Source: Pseudocitrobacter corydidari
GTDB lineage: Bacteria > Pseudomonadota > Gammaproteobacteria > Enterobacterales > Enterobacteriaceae
Reading direction: 5' to 3'
NCBI RefSeq assembly: GCF_021172065.1
Contig: NZ_CP087880.1
Span: 2,022,583-2,086,582 of the forward strand
DNA length: 64,000 nt
Shown: piece by piece, positions 27,982 through 39,095 of the stretch
How positions within the stretch are numbered: position 1 is the first letter of the stretch
How the letters are laid out: every line of letters starts with the position of its first letter
The notes under the pieces: generated by a model
What the model was told of the DNA's origin: nothing
What the model saw: the letters and a program-made list of their open reading frames with translations, nothing else
Databases searched by the model: none
Translations under genes and position numbers: made by a program

Positions 27982-30900
27982 TCACTCGAACGGCGGTGGC
28001 GCAAGCACTTCGCGGTTGCCGTTGTGCCCCTGCTCGCTCACGATACCCTGCGCTTCCATCTGTTCGATGATACGCGCCGCACGGTTATAACCGATGCGGA
28101 ACTGACGCTGTACACCAGAAATCGAGGCTTTACGTTTTTGCGTCACAAAGTTGACCGCCTGATCGAATAACGGATCCAGCTCTTCGCCGCCGTCTATACC
28201 GCCACCGCCACCTTCGCTTTCACTGTCAGAGGTGATGCCGTCGATATACTGCGGACGACCGCGCGCTTTCCAGTCCTGTACCACGGCGTGAACTTCTTCA
28301 TCGCGCACGAACGCGCCATGAACACGCACCGGCGTGCTGGAGTTCGGGCCGGAGTAGAGCATGTCACCCATCCCCAGCAGCGATTCCGCGCCGCCCTGGT
28401 CAAGGATGGTGCGGGAGTCGATTTTACTCGACACGGTAAACGCAATACGCGTCGGAATGTTCGCTTTAATCAGGCCGGTGATAACGTCAACGGACGGACG
28501 CTGGGTCGCCAGCACCAGGTGGATACCGGCGGCACGCGCTTTCTGCGCCAGACGCGCGATCAGCTCTTCCACTTTTTTACCGACCGTCATCATCAGGTCA
28601 GCAAATTCATCCACCAGCACCACGATATACGGCAGTTTTTCCAGCACCGGATGCGTGGCATCCATGCTGTCGCCCGGCTTCCAGTATGGGTCAGGAATCG
28701 GACGGCCCATGCGTTTCGCTTCGGCGATTTTCTCGTTGTAGCCCGCCAGGTTTCGCACGCCCAACGCCGACATCAGCTTGTAGCGACGTTCCATCTCGTT
28801 AACGCTCCAGCGCAGGGCGTTGGCCGCGTCTTTCATGTCGGTGACCACTTCCGTTAACAGATGCGGAATACCTTCATAAACGGAAAGCTCCAGCATTTTC
28901 GGGTCGATCATGATGAAACGCACATCTTCAGGCTGCGCTTTGTAAAGCATGCTGAGGATCATGGCGTTCACGCCGACAGACTTACCGGAACCGGTGGTAC
29001 CGGCAACCAGCAGGTGCGGCATTTTCGCCAGATCCGCCACCACCGGTTCACCGGCGATGTCTTTACCCAGCACCACGGAAAGCGGCGACGGGTTATCGCG
29101 GAAACGTGCACAGTCGAGCACTTCGCGCAGATACACGGTCTGACGTTTTTTGTTTGGCAGTTCCAGGCCGACGTACGGCTTACCGGGGATCACTTCCACT
29201 ACGCGTACCGCGACGGTCGAGAGCGAACGGGCCAGGTCGCGCGACAGGTTAGAGATACGCGCCGCTTTTACGCCAGGGGCCAGGTTCAGCTCGAAGCGAG
29301 TGATGACCGGGCCTGGAGAGTAATTCACCACATCCGCTTTGATACGGAAATCAGCCAGACGCGCTTCAACCAGACGCGCCATTTGTTCCAGCGCGAAGGT
29401 ATCCACCGGCTCAACTTCCGTTGGCGGCGGGGTCAGCAAATCTAATGACGGCAGCGGCGTAGTCGGCTTAAGCGCCGGACGATCGTCACCGTTACGCATC
29501 AACAGCGGGTGGATCAGGCTCTCTTTAGGCTGCGGAGCCGGTTGTTGCGGCTGCTGAACCTGAGGTTGATAGCCCTGCTGCTGTGGTTGCTGCACCTGAG
29601 GCTGGTAAGCCTGCTGATGCTGCATCGGCTGATGCGCAGGTGGCTGCTGATAATGCGGCTGTTGTGCCTGAGGCTGCTGCGTCTGCGGCTGGTAGGCCTG
29701 CTGATGCTGCGGCGGCTGTTGCACCGGCGGCTGCTGATAATGCTGCTGTGCCTGAGGTTGCTGGACCTGCGGCTCTGGCGCTACGCTTGGCGTAAACAGC
29801 GGCGCTTTCGGGGTGTCATCAACCAGCGCTTTGGTTGGCGAGAAATCAAAGTCATCCAGCGAGAACGGATGCGCGCCTTCCGGCTGTTCACTGGCATAAC
29901 GCGACTGCTGGCTGGCGGCAAACTGGCGTGCCAGCTCCGCTTCGGCGGCATCATCTGCGTCGTCTTCAGCGTTGTCGATATTGGCATCGCTGCCGTAACG
30001 CTGCTGCTGCGTGGCCGCAAACTGACGCGCTAACGCATCCTGTTGCAGCGCATCGGCTTCATCATCGGTCAGATTGTCGATATCGTTATCGTGATGATCC
30101 CGTTCCATACCACGGGCACGCTCTTCCGCCATGCGCTGTGACGGCAGTTTAATACCAAAAGAGGCCAGTTCGCGGCGAGTTGGCACACGTACGCGGTTAG
30201 GACGCGGCAATTTCGGGCCTATGCCCTCTTTCACCTGCGGACGCGGGCCATCAACCGGGCTAAAGAGCGGTGCGGCAGCGGCTGCCGTGGCGGCGACTGC
30301 GGCAACGGAGGAGGAGGCCTCACGCACGCTGGCAGCAACAGGCGCGACGGCAGGCGTCGGGTCTATCGCTGGCGTAACTGCTGGCGCAATGTGCTGTTCA
30401 ACCGGTGCCAGAGGCTCTGGAATCGGTTGATACCAGGCGGCCAGTTGCTCACGCTCACGCGCACGTTTTTCTTCCACTTCTTCGAAATAGTAAAGCGGCG
30501 GACGCTGATGCGGTTTCGGCTCTTCTTCTACAACCGGTTCAGGCGCGACAGGCTCAACCTGCGGCTGCTGATAAACTGGCTCCGGCGTATACGGCTGAGG
30601 CTGTTGCGGCTGTTCGTAAACAGGCTCTTGCGCGTACGGCTGCGGCTGTTGATAGACCGGCTCTGGCACATATTGCTGCGGCTGTTCGTACACCGGTTCA
30701 GGCTCATACGCCTGATACGGCTGCGGTTGCTGATAAACCGGTTCCTGCACATACGGCTGAGGTTGTTGATAGCCCTGCAACAGCGGGTCATCCTGGTACT
30801 GCTGGGGTTGCGCAGGTGGCCAGCCTTCTGGCGCTGGCGCAATTGACGGTTCCACCGGATTTGCGGCAGAGACGGTCTGCCACTCGACGCCAGGCTGTGC

Positions 30901-31998
30901 TGCGCCATCCAGCGCGCTCGGCGCTGTCGTCACAGGGTCAGCTGGCGCCGCCCAGGCCTGCGTCGCCGTTGTCGCGGCGGCAGCGGCGGCAATCGGTTCA
31001 GTGACGGAATGCCCGTTCAGCAGCGGATCGTATTCATCGCTTTCGCTGCGCACCGCGCTGGAGCCAGAGAACAGCACATCATCGGCATCCGGTCGCAACG
31101 CGGTAGAGCCAGAGAACAACACGTCATCAGGATCGGCCTGTACGCCACGGGCGCTGTACTGAACAGCCTCTTCCGGGTCGTCCATGCGTTTACCCGAGAA
31201 AAGCGCGGCATCGGTCTTGCGCCCCATCGGGTTTGAGAATTTTTCAGCGATACGCTGACGGCGCGCCAGTGCGCCACGAAGAATACGCGCCCGACGAGAC
31301 TCACGCTTCGCGACAGGGACATCGTCTTCGTACTCTTCGTCATCTTCGTACTCTTCTTCGTCCACCCAGGTGTCATCCCGGCGCGTACGATTACTGGCGA
31401 AGGTGAGAATATTGAGGATCCAGCTACCGATTTTCTCGGCAATGCTGACCCAGGACCAGCCGGTGAACAGCGTTAAACCCGCCGCCCAGATACATAACAG
31501 GGCGATGGTGCCGCCGCTGCTGTGCAGCATCGGTTGCAGCGCGGTGCTGAGCAGGCTGCCAATCACGCCGCCGGAGGCAAAGTACCAGATATCATCGGCG
31601 TTTATCGCGGCCAAACCACAAGCGGTGAGGATCATCGCCAGCACGCCAATCAGGCGTAACGAGACCGCAAAGTAATCGATGTATTCATCGTTGGCGCGGT
31701 GTCGCCAGGCAAACCAGCAGCCGCCGACGATTATCACCGGAATGGTGTAAGCCATTACGCCGAAGATAAAGAACAGCGTATCAGCAAGCCATGCGCCGGA
31801 TGCGCCGCACAGGTTATGGATGGGTTCATGCCAGGCTGTTTGCGACCAACTGGGATCGGAAGGATTGAAGCTCAGTAGTGCCGCCATCAACCAGATGGCA
31901 AAAAGGGAACATAAGAGGAGTAACGCCTCAAGGAGTCGGCGTCCACTGCTCAGTTTTGTCAGTTTGACTTCTTTGTCTTCTGTATATTCCTGGCTCAA
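27982..31998 (-). CDS. ftsK: Cell-division DNA translocase FtsK
   Basis: Septal DNA motor that recruits late division proteins and pumps the chromosome termini, activating XerCD at dif. Four transmembrane helices lie within about the first 190 residues. An acidic patch (about 209-230) follows, then a very long low-complexity linker with two Gln/Pro/Tyr-rich repeat blocks (about residues 403-490 and 741-824). The RecA-like motor has Walker [10 protein letters not shown]. The C-terminal gamma winged helix ([22 protein letters not shown]) reads KOPS. The start is a TTG at 31998, giving MSQEYTEDK, supported by GGAG eight bases upstream; another TTG 21 bases earlier lacks support. The length is about 1338 residues against 1329 in E. 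coli, the difference lying in the linker. Confidence 0.96.
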   Translation of the reverse strand: MSQEYTEDKEVKLTKLSSGRRLLEALLLLCSLFAIWLMAALLSFNPSDPSWSQTAWHEPIHNLCGASGAWLADTLFFIFGVMAYTIPVIIVGGCWFAWRHRANDEYIDYFAVSLRLIGVLAMILTACGLAAINADDIWYFASGGVIGSLLSTALQPMLHSSGGTIALLCIWAAGLTLFTGWSWVSIAEKIGSWILNILTFASNRTRRDDTWVDEEEYEDDEEYEDDVPVAKRESRRARILRGALARRQRIAEKFSNPMGRKTDAALFSGKRMDDPEEAVQYSARGVQADPDDVLFSGSTALRPDADDVLFSGSSAVRSESDEYDPLLNGHSVTEPIAAAAAATTATQAWAAPADPVTTAPSALDGAAQPGVEWQTVSAANPVEPSIAPAPEGWPPAQPQQYQDDPLLQGYQQPQPYVQEPVYQQPQPYQAYEPEPVYEQPQQYVPEPVYQQPQPYAQEPVYEQPQQPQPYTPEPVYQQPQVEPVAPEPVVEEEPKPHQRPPLYYFEEVEEKRAREREQLAAWYQPIPEPLAPVEQHIAPAVTPAIDPTPAVAPVAASVREASSSVAAVAATAAAAAPLFSPVDGPRPQVKEGIGPKLPRPNRVRVPTRRELASFGIKLPSQRMAEERARGMERDHHDNDIDNLTDDEADALQQDALARQFAATQQQRYGSDANIDNAEDDADDAAEAELARQFAASQQSRYASEQPEGAHPFSLDDFDFSPTKALVDDTPKAPLFTPSVAPEPQVQQPQAQQHYQQPPVQQPPQHQQAYQPQTQQPQAQQPHYQQPPAHQPMQHQQAYQPQVQQPQQQGYQPQVQQPQQPAPQPKESLIHPLLMRNGDDRPALKPTTPLPSLDLLTPPPTEVEPVDTFALEQMARLVEARLADFRIKADVVNYSPGPVITRFELNLAPGVKAARISNLSRDLARSLSTVAVRVVEVIPGKPYVGLELPNKKRQTVYLREVLDCARFRDNPSPLSVVLGKDIAGEPVVADLAKMPHLLVAGTTGSGKSVGVNAMILSMLYKAQPEDVRFIMIDPKMLELSVYEGIPHLLTEVVTDMKDAANALRWSVNEMERRYKLMSALGVRNLAGYNEKIAEAKRMGRPIPDPYWKPGDSMDATHPVLEKLPYIVVLVDEFADLMMTVGKKVEELIARLAQKARAAGIHLVLATQRPSVDVITGLIKANIPTRIAFTVSSKIDSRTILDQGGAESLLGMGDMLYSGPNSSTPVRVHGAFVRDEEVHAVVQDWKARGRPQYIDGITSDSESEGGGGGIDGGEELDPLFDQAVNFVTQKRKASISGVQRQFRIGYNRAARIIEQMEAQGIVSEQGHNGNREVLAPPPFE

Positions 31999-32023
31999 GA
32001 AAGGCTCTCCAGGTGCCAAATGC

Positions 32024-32062
32024 TAAAACGGACAACAGCGCCGGGTCTCCCCGGCACTGTTG
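32024..32062 (-). terminator. Hairpin after lrp
   Basis: CAACAG and CTGTTG enclose a GCCGGG/CCCGGC stem, followed on the minus strand by UUUU. It would reduce read-through from lrp into ftsK. Confidence 0.65.
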
Positions 32063-32118
32063 CTGTATGGATTAACAGGAGTGTAATCAAACTGAGCTGA
32101 TTTTGCACCTGTTCCGTA

Positions 32119-32613
32119 TTAGCGAGTCTTAATTACCAGACGATTACTCTGCTTAACTTCTTCCATAACAACATAGGTACGGGTGTCGTTCACGCCAGGC
32201 AGGCGCAGCAGGGTTTCGCCCAGGAGTTTACGGTATGCCGACATATCCGGTACGCGGGTTTTCAACAGGTAGTCGAAATCACCGGAAACCAGATGACACT
32301 CTTGAATTTCTTCAAGTTTTTGTACAGCGGCGTTAAATTGTTCAAACACATCCGGCGCACCGCGATTCAGAGTAATCTCAACAAAGACCAGCAGTGAAGC
32401 GTCCAGATAATGCGGGTTCAACAGTGCAGTATAGCCCTGAATGAAGCCCTGACGTTCCAGTCGGCGCACACGCTCAAGGCACGGCGTCGGAGAAAGCCCT
32501 ACTCGTTTTGAAAGCTCGACGTTGGAAATACGCCCATCTTTTTGCAATTCGTTCAGAATATTACGATCGATGCGGTCGAGATCTTTGCCGGGGCGCTTTT
32601 TACTATCTACCAT
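32119..32613 (-). CDS. lrp: Leucine-responsive regulatory protein
   Basis: Global regulator (feast/famine family) that controls amino acid metabolism, pili and transport genes in response to leucine. The length is 164 residues, identical in length to E. coli Lrp. The helix-turn-helix is at about residues 30-50 (SNVELSKRVGLSPTPCLERVRRLE), and the C-terminal RAM domain binds leucine and makes octamers or hexadecamers. The ATG at 32613 starts MVDSKKRPGKD; the frame is open 51 bases further but lacks homology. The long gap upstream agrees with the long lrp leader known in E. coli. Confidence 0.98.
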   Translation of the reverse strand: MVDSKKRPGKDLDRIDRNILNELQKDGRISNVELSKRVGLSPTPCLERVRRLERQGFIQGYTALLNPHYLDASLLVFVEITLNRGAPDVFEQFNAAVQKLEEIQECHLVSGDFDYLLKTRVPDMSAYRKLLGETLLRLPGVNDTRTYVVMEEVKQSNRLVIKTR

Positions 32614-34130
<1,517 letters not shown>

Positions 34131-34154
34131 TCTTTACAAGTCAGTAACAAAGGT

Positions 34155-34186
34155 AAATAAGGCGACTATAAGTCGCCTTTATTTTT
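34155..34186 (+). terminator. Terminator after trxB
   Basis: AAATAAGGCGAC and GTCGCCTTTATTT pair around TATAA with one mismatch, followed by a T-run. Confidence 0.8.
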
Positions 34187-34246
34187 GCCGCGATGTAACA
34201 TTGCCGTGCCTAAAAATTCTCATTACAAGCACCTGCGAAGCACGCA

Positions 34247-36013
34247 ATGAATAAAAGCCGTCAACAAGAACTCACCCGCTGGTTAAAACAGCAAAGTTTG
34301 ATCTCCCGTCGCTGGTTGATGATTTCCCGTCTGCTGGGCTTTGTCAGCGGCGCATTAATTATCGCCCAAGCCTGGCTTCTGGCCCGCATTCTGCACCACA
34401 TGATTATGGAAAATATTCCACGCGAGGCGCTGTTGCTGCCTTTTGTGCTGCTGGTGCTGGTCTTTATTCTGCGCGCCTGGGTGGTGTGGCTGCGTGAGCG
34501 CGTGGGTTTCCATGCGGGGCAGCACATTCGCTTTGAAATCCGCAAGCATGTTCTCGACCGCCTGCAACAGGCAGGCCCGGCATGGATTCAGGGCAAGCCT
34601 GCGGGCAGTTGGGCGACGCTGATTCTTGAGCAGATTGACGACATGCACGACTACTATGCGCGTTATCTGCCGCAAATGGCGCTGGCCGTCTGCGTGCCGC
34701 TGCTGATTGTGGTTGCTATCTTCCCGTCTAACTGGGCGGCCGCGCTGATTCTGCTGTTTACCGCTCCGTTGATCCCGCTGTTTATGGCGCTGGTCGGGAT
34801 GGGCGCGGCGGACGCTAACCGTCGCAACTTCCAGGCGCTGGCTCGCCTGAGTGGCCACTTCCTCGATCGCCTGCGTGGGATGGAAACACTGCGTATCTTT
34901 GGTCGCGGTGAAGCTGAAACCGAAAGTATCCGTGAAGCCTCACAAGATTTCCGTCAGCGCACGATGGAAGTGTTACGCATGGCGTTCCTCTCTTCCGGCG
35001 TGCTGGAGTTCTTTACGTCACTCTCTATCGCCCTGGTGGCGGTCTATTTTGGTTTCTCGTATCTCGGTGAACTCAATTTTGGCAGCTACGGGATGGCGGT
35101 CACGCTCTCGTCCGGTTTCCTCGCGTTAATCCTCGCCCCGGAGTTTTTCCAGCCATTGCGCGATTTAGGCACCTTCTATCACGCCAAAGCGCAGGCCGTT
35201 GGCGCAGCCGACAGTTTAAAAACCTTTATGGAAACCCCGCTGGCGCATCCGGAACAGGGTGAGCGAGAAATCAATGATAAAGAGCCGGTCACACTGACAG
35301 CACGCGATCTGTTTATTACCTCACCGGAAGGGAAAATCCTTGCCGGGCCGCTGAACTTTAGCCTTGAGGCCGGGCAGCGCGTGGTGATGGTTGGGCAAAG
35401 CGGTTCCGGCAAAAGCTCACTGCTGAACACGCTGGCAGGATTTCTCCCGTATACCGGTTCGTTACAGGTGAATGGCGTGGAACTGAGTCAGCTTCACCCC
35501 GAAAGCTGGCGGCGTATGATGAGTTGGGTCGGGCAGAACCCGCAGCTCCCGGCTGCCACGCTGCGCGAAAACGTTCTACTGGCCAATCCTCACGCCAGCG
35601 AGCAACAGTTACAGGCCGCGCTGGATAACGCCTGGGTCAGCGAGTTTTTACCGCAGCTTCCGCAGGGTGTTGATACCGTCGTAGGCGATCAGGCCGCGCG
35701 TCTCTCCGTCGGCCAGGCGCAGCGCGTTGCCGTGGCACGCGCGCTGCTGATGCCGTGCCGGTTATTATTGCTTGATGAGCCCACCGCCAGTCTGGATGCA
35801 CACAGCGAACAGCGCGTCATGCAGGCGCTGACCCGCGCGTCAACGCAGCAAACCACGCTGATGGTGACGCATCAACTGGAAGAAATTACCGACTGGGATG
35901 CCATCTGGGTGATGGATAACGGTCAAATTGTTGAGCAAGGCAGCTATCAGCAGCTTGCCGCAGCGCAAGGCCCGTTTGCGCGCCTGCTCGCCAACCGTCA
36001 GGAGGAAATTTAA
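34247..36013 (+). CDS. cydD: Thiol ABC exporter subunit CydD
   Basis: One half of the heterodimeric CydDC ABC transporter, needed for assembly of cytochrome bd and reported to handle glutathione, cysteine and more recently heme. A transmembrane domain with about six helices covers residues 20-310. The nucleotide-binding domain has Walker A GQSGSGKSS, an unusual signature LSVGQAQRVAVARAL, and Walker B LLLLDEPTAS. The length of 588 residues matches E. coli. Its stop codon directly abuts the cydC start. Confidence 0.97.
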   Translation: MNKSRQQELTRWLKQQSLISRRWLMISRLLGFVSGALIIAQAWLLARILHHMIMENIPREALLLPFVLLVLVFILRAWVVWLRERVGFHAGQHIRFEIRKHVLDRLQQAGPAWIQGKPAGSWATLILEQIDDMHDYYARYLPQMALAVCVPLLIVVAIFPSNWAAALILLFTAPLIPLFMALVGMGAADANRRNFQALARLSGHFLDRLRGMETLRIFGRGEAETESIREASQDFRQRTMEVLRMAFLSSGVLEFFTSLSIALVAVYFGFSYLGELNFGSYGMAVTLSSGFLALILAPEFFQPLRDLGTFYHAKAQAVGAADSLKTFMETPLAHPEQGEREINDKEPVTLTARDLFITSPEGKILAGPLNFSLEAGQRVVMVGQSGSGKSSLLNTLAGFLPYTGSLQVNGVELSQLHPESWRRMMSWVGQNPQLPAATLRENVLLANPHASEQQLQAALDNAWVSEFLPQLPQGVDTVVGDQAARLSVGQAQRVAVARALLMPCRLLLLDEPTASLDAHSEQRVMQALTRASTQQTTLMVTHQLEEITDWDAIWVMDNGQIVEQGSYQQLAAAQGPFARLLANRQEEI

Positions 36014-37735
36014 ATGCGTGCGTTACTTCCCTACCTGGCACTGTATAAACGCCATAAATGGCTGCTGACGCTCGGCGTGGTGCTGGCGATTGTCACCCTA
36101 CTGGCGAGCATTGGCCTGCTGACGCTGTCCGGCTGGTTCTTATCGGCCTCCGCCGTCGTCGGCGTGGCTGGCGTCTACAGCTTTAACTACATGCTGCCGG
36201 CGGCAGGCGTACGTGGTTCAGCGATTATCCGCACCGCCGGGCGCTATTTCGAGCGTCTGGTCAGCCACGACGCCACCTTCCGCGTGTTGCAGCACCTGCG
36301 CGTCTTCACCTTCAGCAAACTGCTTCCCCTCTCCCCTGCCGGGCTGGCGCGTTTTCGTCAGGGAGAACTGCTGAACCGTATGGTGGCTGATGTAGATACG
36401 CTGGACCATCTTTACCTGCGCGTGATTTCACCGTTAGTCGGTGCGCTGGTGGTTATTCTGGTGGTGACCTTCGGGCTGAGTTTCCTCGATGGCACGCTGG
36501 CGCTGACCCTCGGCGGTATTATGCTGCTGACGCTCTTTTTGCTGCCGCCGCTGTTCTATCGCGCCGGTAAACCCACCGGCGAGCAGTTAACGCACCTGCG
36601 CGGCCGCTATCGCCAGCAGCTGACCAGTTGGTTGCAGGGTCAGGCTGAGTTGACAATTTTTAACGCCAGTACGCGATACCGCGAGCAGATGGAACAGACG
36701 GAAGTGAACTGGCATGACGCGCAGCGTCGCCAGTCGGAGCTGACAGCACTGTCGCAAGCGTTGATGCTGCTGATTGGCGGTTTAGCCGTTATCGCCATGC
36801 TCTGGCTGGCGGCAGGAGGCGTGGGCGGCAACTCGCAGCCTGGCGCGCTGATTGCGCTGTTTGTCTTCTGCGCGCTGGCCGCGTTTGAAGCGCTGGCCCC
36901 GGTCACCGGCGCGTTCCAGCATCTTGGTCAGGTGATCGCTTCCGCGCTTCGCCTGACGCAAATTATCGAACAAAAACCCGAAGTGACGTTCCCGCAAACA
37001 AAAGCCGCTGTGCCAACGCAGGTTGCACTACGCTTTGAGAAGGTAACGTTCAGCTATCCAGAACAAGCTCAGGCGGCGCTGAGCGATATCTCCCTGCAGG
37101 TTAACGCAGGCGAACACATCGCCATTCTGGGGCGTACCGGTTGTGGTAAATCGACGTTGCTTCAGTTGATTACGCGCGCATGGGATCCACAGCAAGGGGC
37201 GGTTTTGCTTAATGAACAACCGCTCAGCAATCTGGACGAACCGACACTGCGCCGTACCATGAGCGTGGTGCCGCAGCGCGTGCATCTTTTTAGCGCCACA
37301 CTCCGCGACAATCTTCTGTTGGCACGTCCTGACGCCAGCGACGCTGAACTGAGTGCCGTTCTGGAACAGACTGGCCTCGGCAAGCTGCTGGAAGAGAGCG
37401 GCCTCAACAGTTGGCTGGGCGAAGGTGGCCGCCAGCTCTCCGGTGGTGAGCTGCGTCGTCTGGCGATAGCCCGCGCATTGCTGCACGATGCGCCGCTGAT
37501 GCTGCTGGATGAACCCACCGAAGGACTGGATGCCACGACTGAAAGCCAGATCCTCGATTTACTGGCAGAGCTAATGCAGGATAAAACCGTGCTAATGGTG
37601 ACGCATCGCCTGCGCGGGCTGGCGCGTTTTAATCGCATCGTGGTCATGGACAACGGGCAAGTTATTGAGCAAGGTACTCACGCAGAATTGCTGTCGCAAC
37701 AGGGGCGTTATTACCAGTTTAAGCAGCGTTTGTAG
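36014..37735 (+). CDS. cydC: Thiol ABC exporter subunit CydC
   Basis: Partner of CydD, with the same fold: about six transmembrane helices up to residue 310, then a nucleotide-binding domain with Walker A GRTGCGKST, signature LSGGELRRLAIARAL and Walker B LMLLDEPTEG. Its signature is canonical (LSGGE) whereas that of CydD is not, consistent with asymmetric ATP sites. The length is 573 residues. The ATG at 36014 follows the cydD stop without a gap, which points to translational coupling. Confidence 0.97.
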   Translation: MRALLPYLALYKRHKWLLTLGVVLAIVTLLASIGLLTLSGWFLSASAVVGVAGVYSFNYMLPAAGVRGSAIIRTAGRYFERLVSHDATFRVLQHLRVFTFSKLLPLSPAGLARFRQGELLNRMVADVDTLDHLYLRVISPLVGALVVILVVTFGLSFLDGTLALTLGGIMLLTLFLLPPLFYRAGKPTGEQLTHLRGRYRQQLTSWLQGQAELTIFNASTRYREQMEQTEVNWHDAQRRQSELTALSQALMLLIGGLAVIAMLWLAAGGVGGNSQPGALIALFVFCALAAFEALAPVTGAFQHLGQVIASALRLTQIIEQKPEVTFPQTKAAVPTQVALRFEKVTFSYPEQAQAALSDISLQVNAGEHIAILGRTGCGKSTLLQLITRAWDPQQGAVLLNEQPLSNLDEPTLRRTMSVVPQRVHLFSATLRDNLLLARPDASDAELSAVLEQTGLGKLLEESGLNSWLGEGGRQLSGGELRRLAIARALLHDAPLMLLDEPTEGLDATTESQILDLLAELMQDKTVLMVTHRLRGLARFNRIVVMDNGQVIEQGTHAELLSQQGRYYQFKQRL

Positions 37736-37774
37736 GCTATTATTGAGCGATCGGTATTATGAGGTAGTAGAAAC

Positions 37775-38479
37775 ATGCGCCTTGTTCAGCTCTCACGTCA
37801 CTCGATAGCATTTCCTTCCCCGGAAGGGGCGCTTCGCGAGCCGAATGGTTTACTGGCCTTGGGGGGCGATTTGAGCCCCGCTCGCCTGCTGATGGCCTAT
37901 CAGCGCGGTATATTTCCCTGGTTTTCTCCGGGCGATCCTATTTTGTGGTGGTCGCCCGATCCGCGTGCGGTGTTATGGCCGGAAACCTTTCACATCAGCC
38001 GCAGCATGAAGCGTTTTCACAGCCGTTCCCCCTATCGCATCACGCTGAATTATGCGTTTGGCCAGGTGATTGAAGGCTGCGCGCAAGACCGCAACGAAGG
38101 TACCTGGATTACCACCGGCATCGTGCAGGCCTATCATCGTCTGCACGAACTGGGGCACGCGCACTCTATTGAAGTGTGGAAAAACGACGAACTGGTTGGC
38201 GGCATGTATGGTGTTTCGCTGGGCGCCCTCTTTTGCGGAGAATCGATGTTCAGCCGTGCGGAAAACGCCTCAAAAACGGCGCTGTTGGTTTTTTGCGAGA
38301 CGTTTAAACAAAGCGGTGGAAAACTCATCGACTGTCAGGTGCTGAATAGTCATACCGTCTCATTGGGCGCGGTAGAAATAGCGCGACGCGACTACCTGGA
38401 ACAGCTCGATATATTACGCATGCATCGTCTGCCGGAACATTTCTGGGTACCCCGGACACTCTTTTCACCGGAAGTGTAA
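37775..38479 (+). CDS. aat: Leucyl/phenylalanyl-tRNA-protein transferase
   Basis: Adds Leu or Phe from tRNA to proteins with N-terminal Lys or Arg, creating bacterial N-degrons that ClpS hands to ClpAP. The length is 234 residues. Conserved segments [24 protein letters not shown] (residues about 45-68) and [21 protein letters not shown] (about 150-170) are intact. ClpA and ClpS are encoded a little further on, so three parts of the pathway lie within 4 kb. It follows cydC after 39 bases. Confidence 0.97.
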   Translation: MRLVQLSRHSIAFPSPEGALREPNGLLALGGDLSPARLLMAYQRGIFPWFSPGDPILWWSPDPRAVLWPETFHISRSMKRFHSRSPYRITLNYAFGQVIEGCAQDRNEGTWITTGIVQAYHRLHELGHAHSIEVWKNDELVGGMYGVSLGALFCGESMFSRAENASKTALLVFCETFKQSGGKLIDCQVLNSHTVSLGAVEIARRDYLEQLDILRMHRLPEHFWVPRTLFSPEV

Positions 38480-38506
38480 ATGTTTTCAGCACAATTTTTG
38501 TCGGGA

Positions 38507-38515
38507 TGATATAAT
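38507..38515 (+). promoter_or_regulatory. Extended -10 element upstream of infA
   Basis: TGATATAAT combines a TG extension with a perfect TATAAT, but no good -35 is seen at 17 bases. It lies 236 bases before infA and is a candidate for the upstream infA promoter. Confidence 0.55.
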
Positions 38516-38750
38516 TGTGCCCTGAGAGTCGCTTCTGCCTTTTGCCCCGCCGCCGTTTGGGAATCATTCGAGTCAGATCTCCCGCAGTATCCAACCCGAT
38601 CTGCGTCACTCGCACGCTCTTTTCGCGTGGCGTTGGGGTAATGCGCAAAAACGACTTTCGGCGATTCATTCGCAAAATCTTTACTTACTTGATGAAGTTC
38701 GGCATTATCTTGCCGGTTAAAAACTATGGTAGTGATACCCCGAGGACTAG

Positions 38751-38969
<219 letters not shown>

Positions 38970-39007
38970 TCGTTCCTGAGCCCTTTTTAGTGGCAACCAG
39001 ATGCTGA

Positions 39008-39035
39008 AAGGCCGGGGAAATCCCCGGCCTTTTCT
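39008..39035 (+). terminator. Terminator after infA
   Basis: AAGGCCGGGGA and TCCCCGGCCTT pair around AA, followed by TTCTATT. Confidence 0.88.
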
Positions 39036-39047
39036 ATTCTATAAATA

Positions 39048-39074
39048 TAAAAAAACCGGGCTCTCGCCCGGTTT
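39048..39074 (-). terminator. Terminator after clpA
   Basis: AAACCGGG and CCCGGTTT pair around CTCTCG, followed on the minus strand by a long U-run. Confidence 0.88.
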
Positions 39075-39095
39075 CAAATTACTAACTTCAGAGAA

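Noticed and set aside
29520..29790. Repetitive sequence that could be taken for a CRISPR or satellite
   Set aside because: It is the Gln/Pro-rich linker of FtsK, in frame, with repeats of variable length and no unique spacers.
38970..39095. A tRNA gene in the infA-clpA gap
   Set aside because: I looked for serW here because K-12 has it; only two terminator hairpins are present and no cloverleaf can be drawn.
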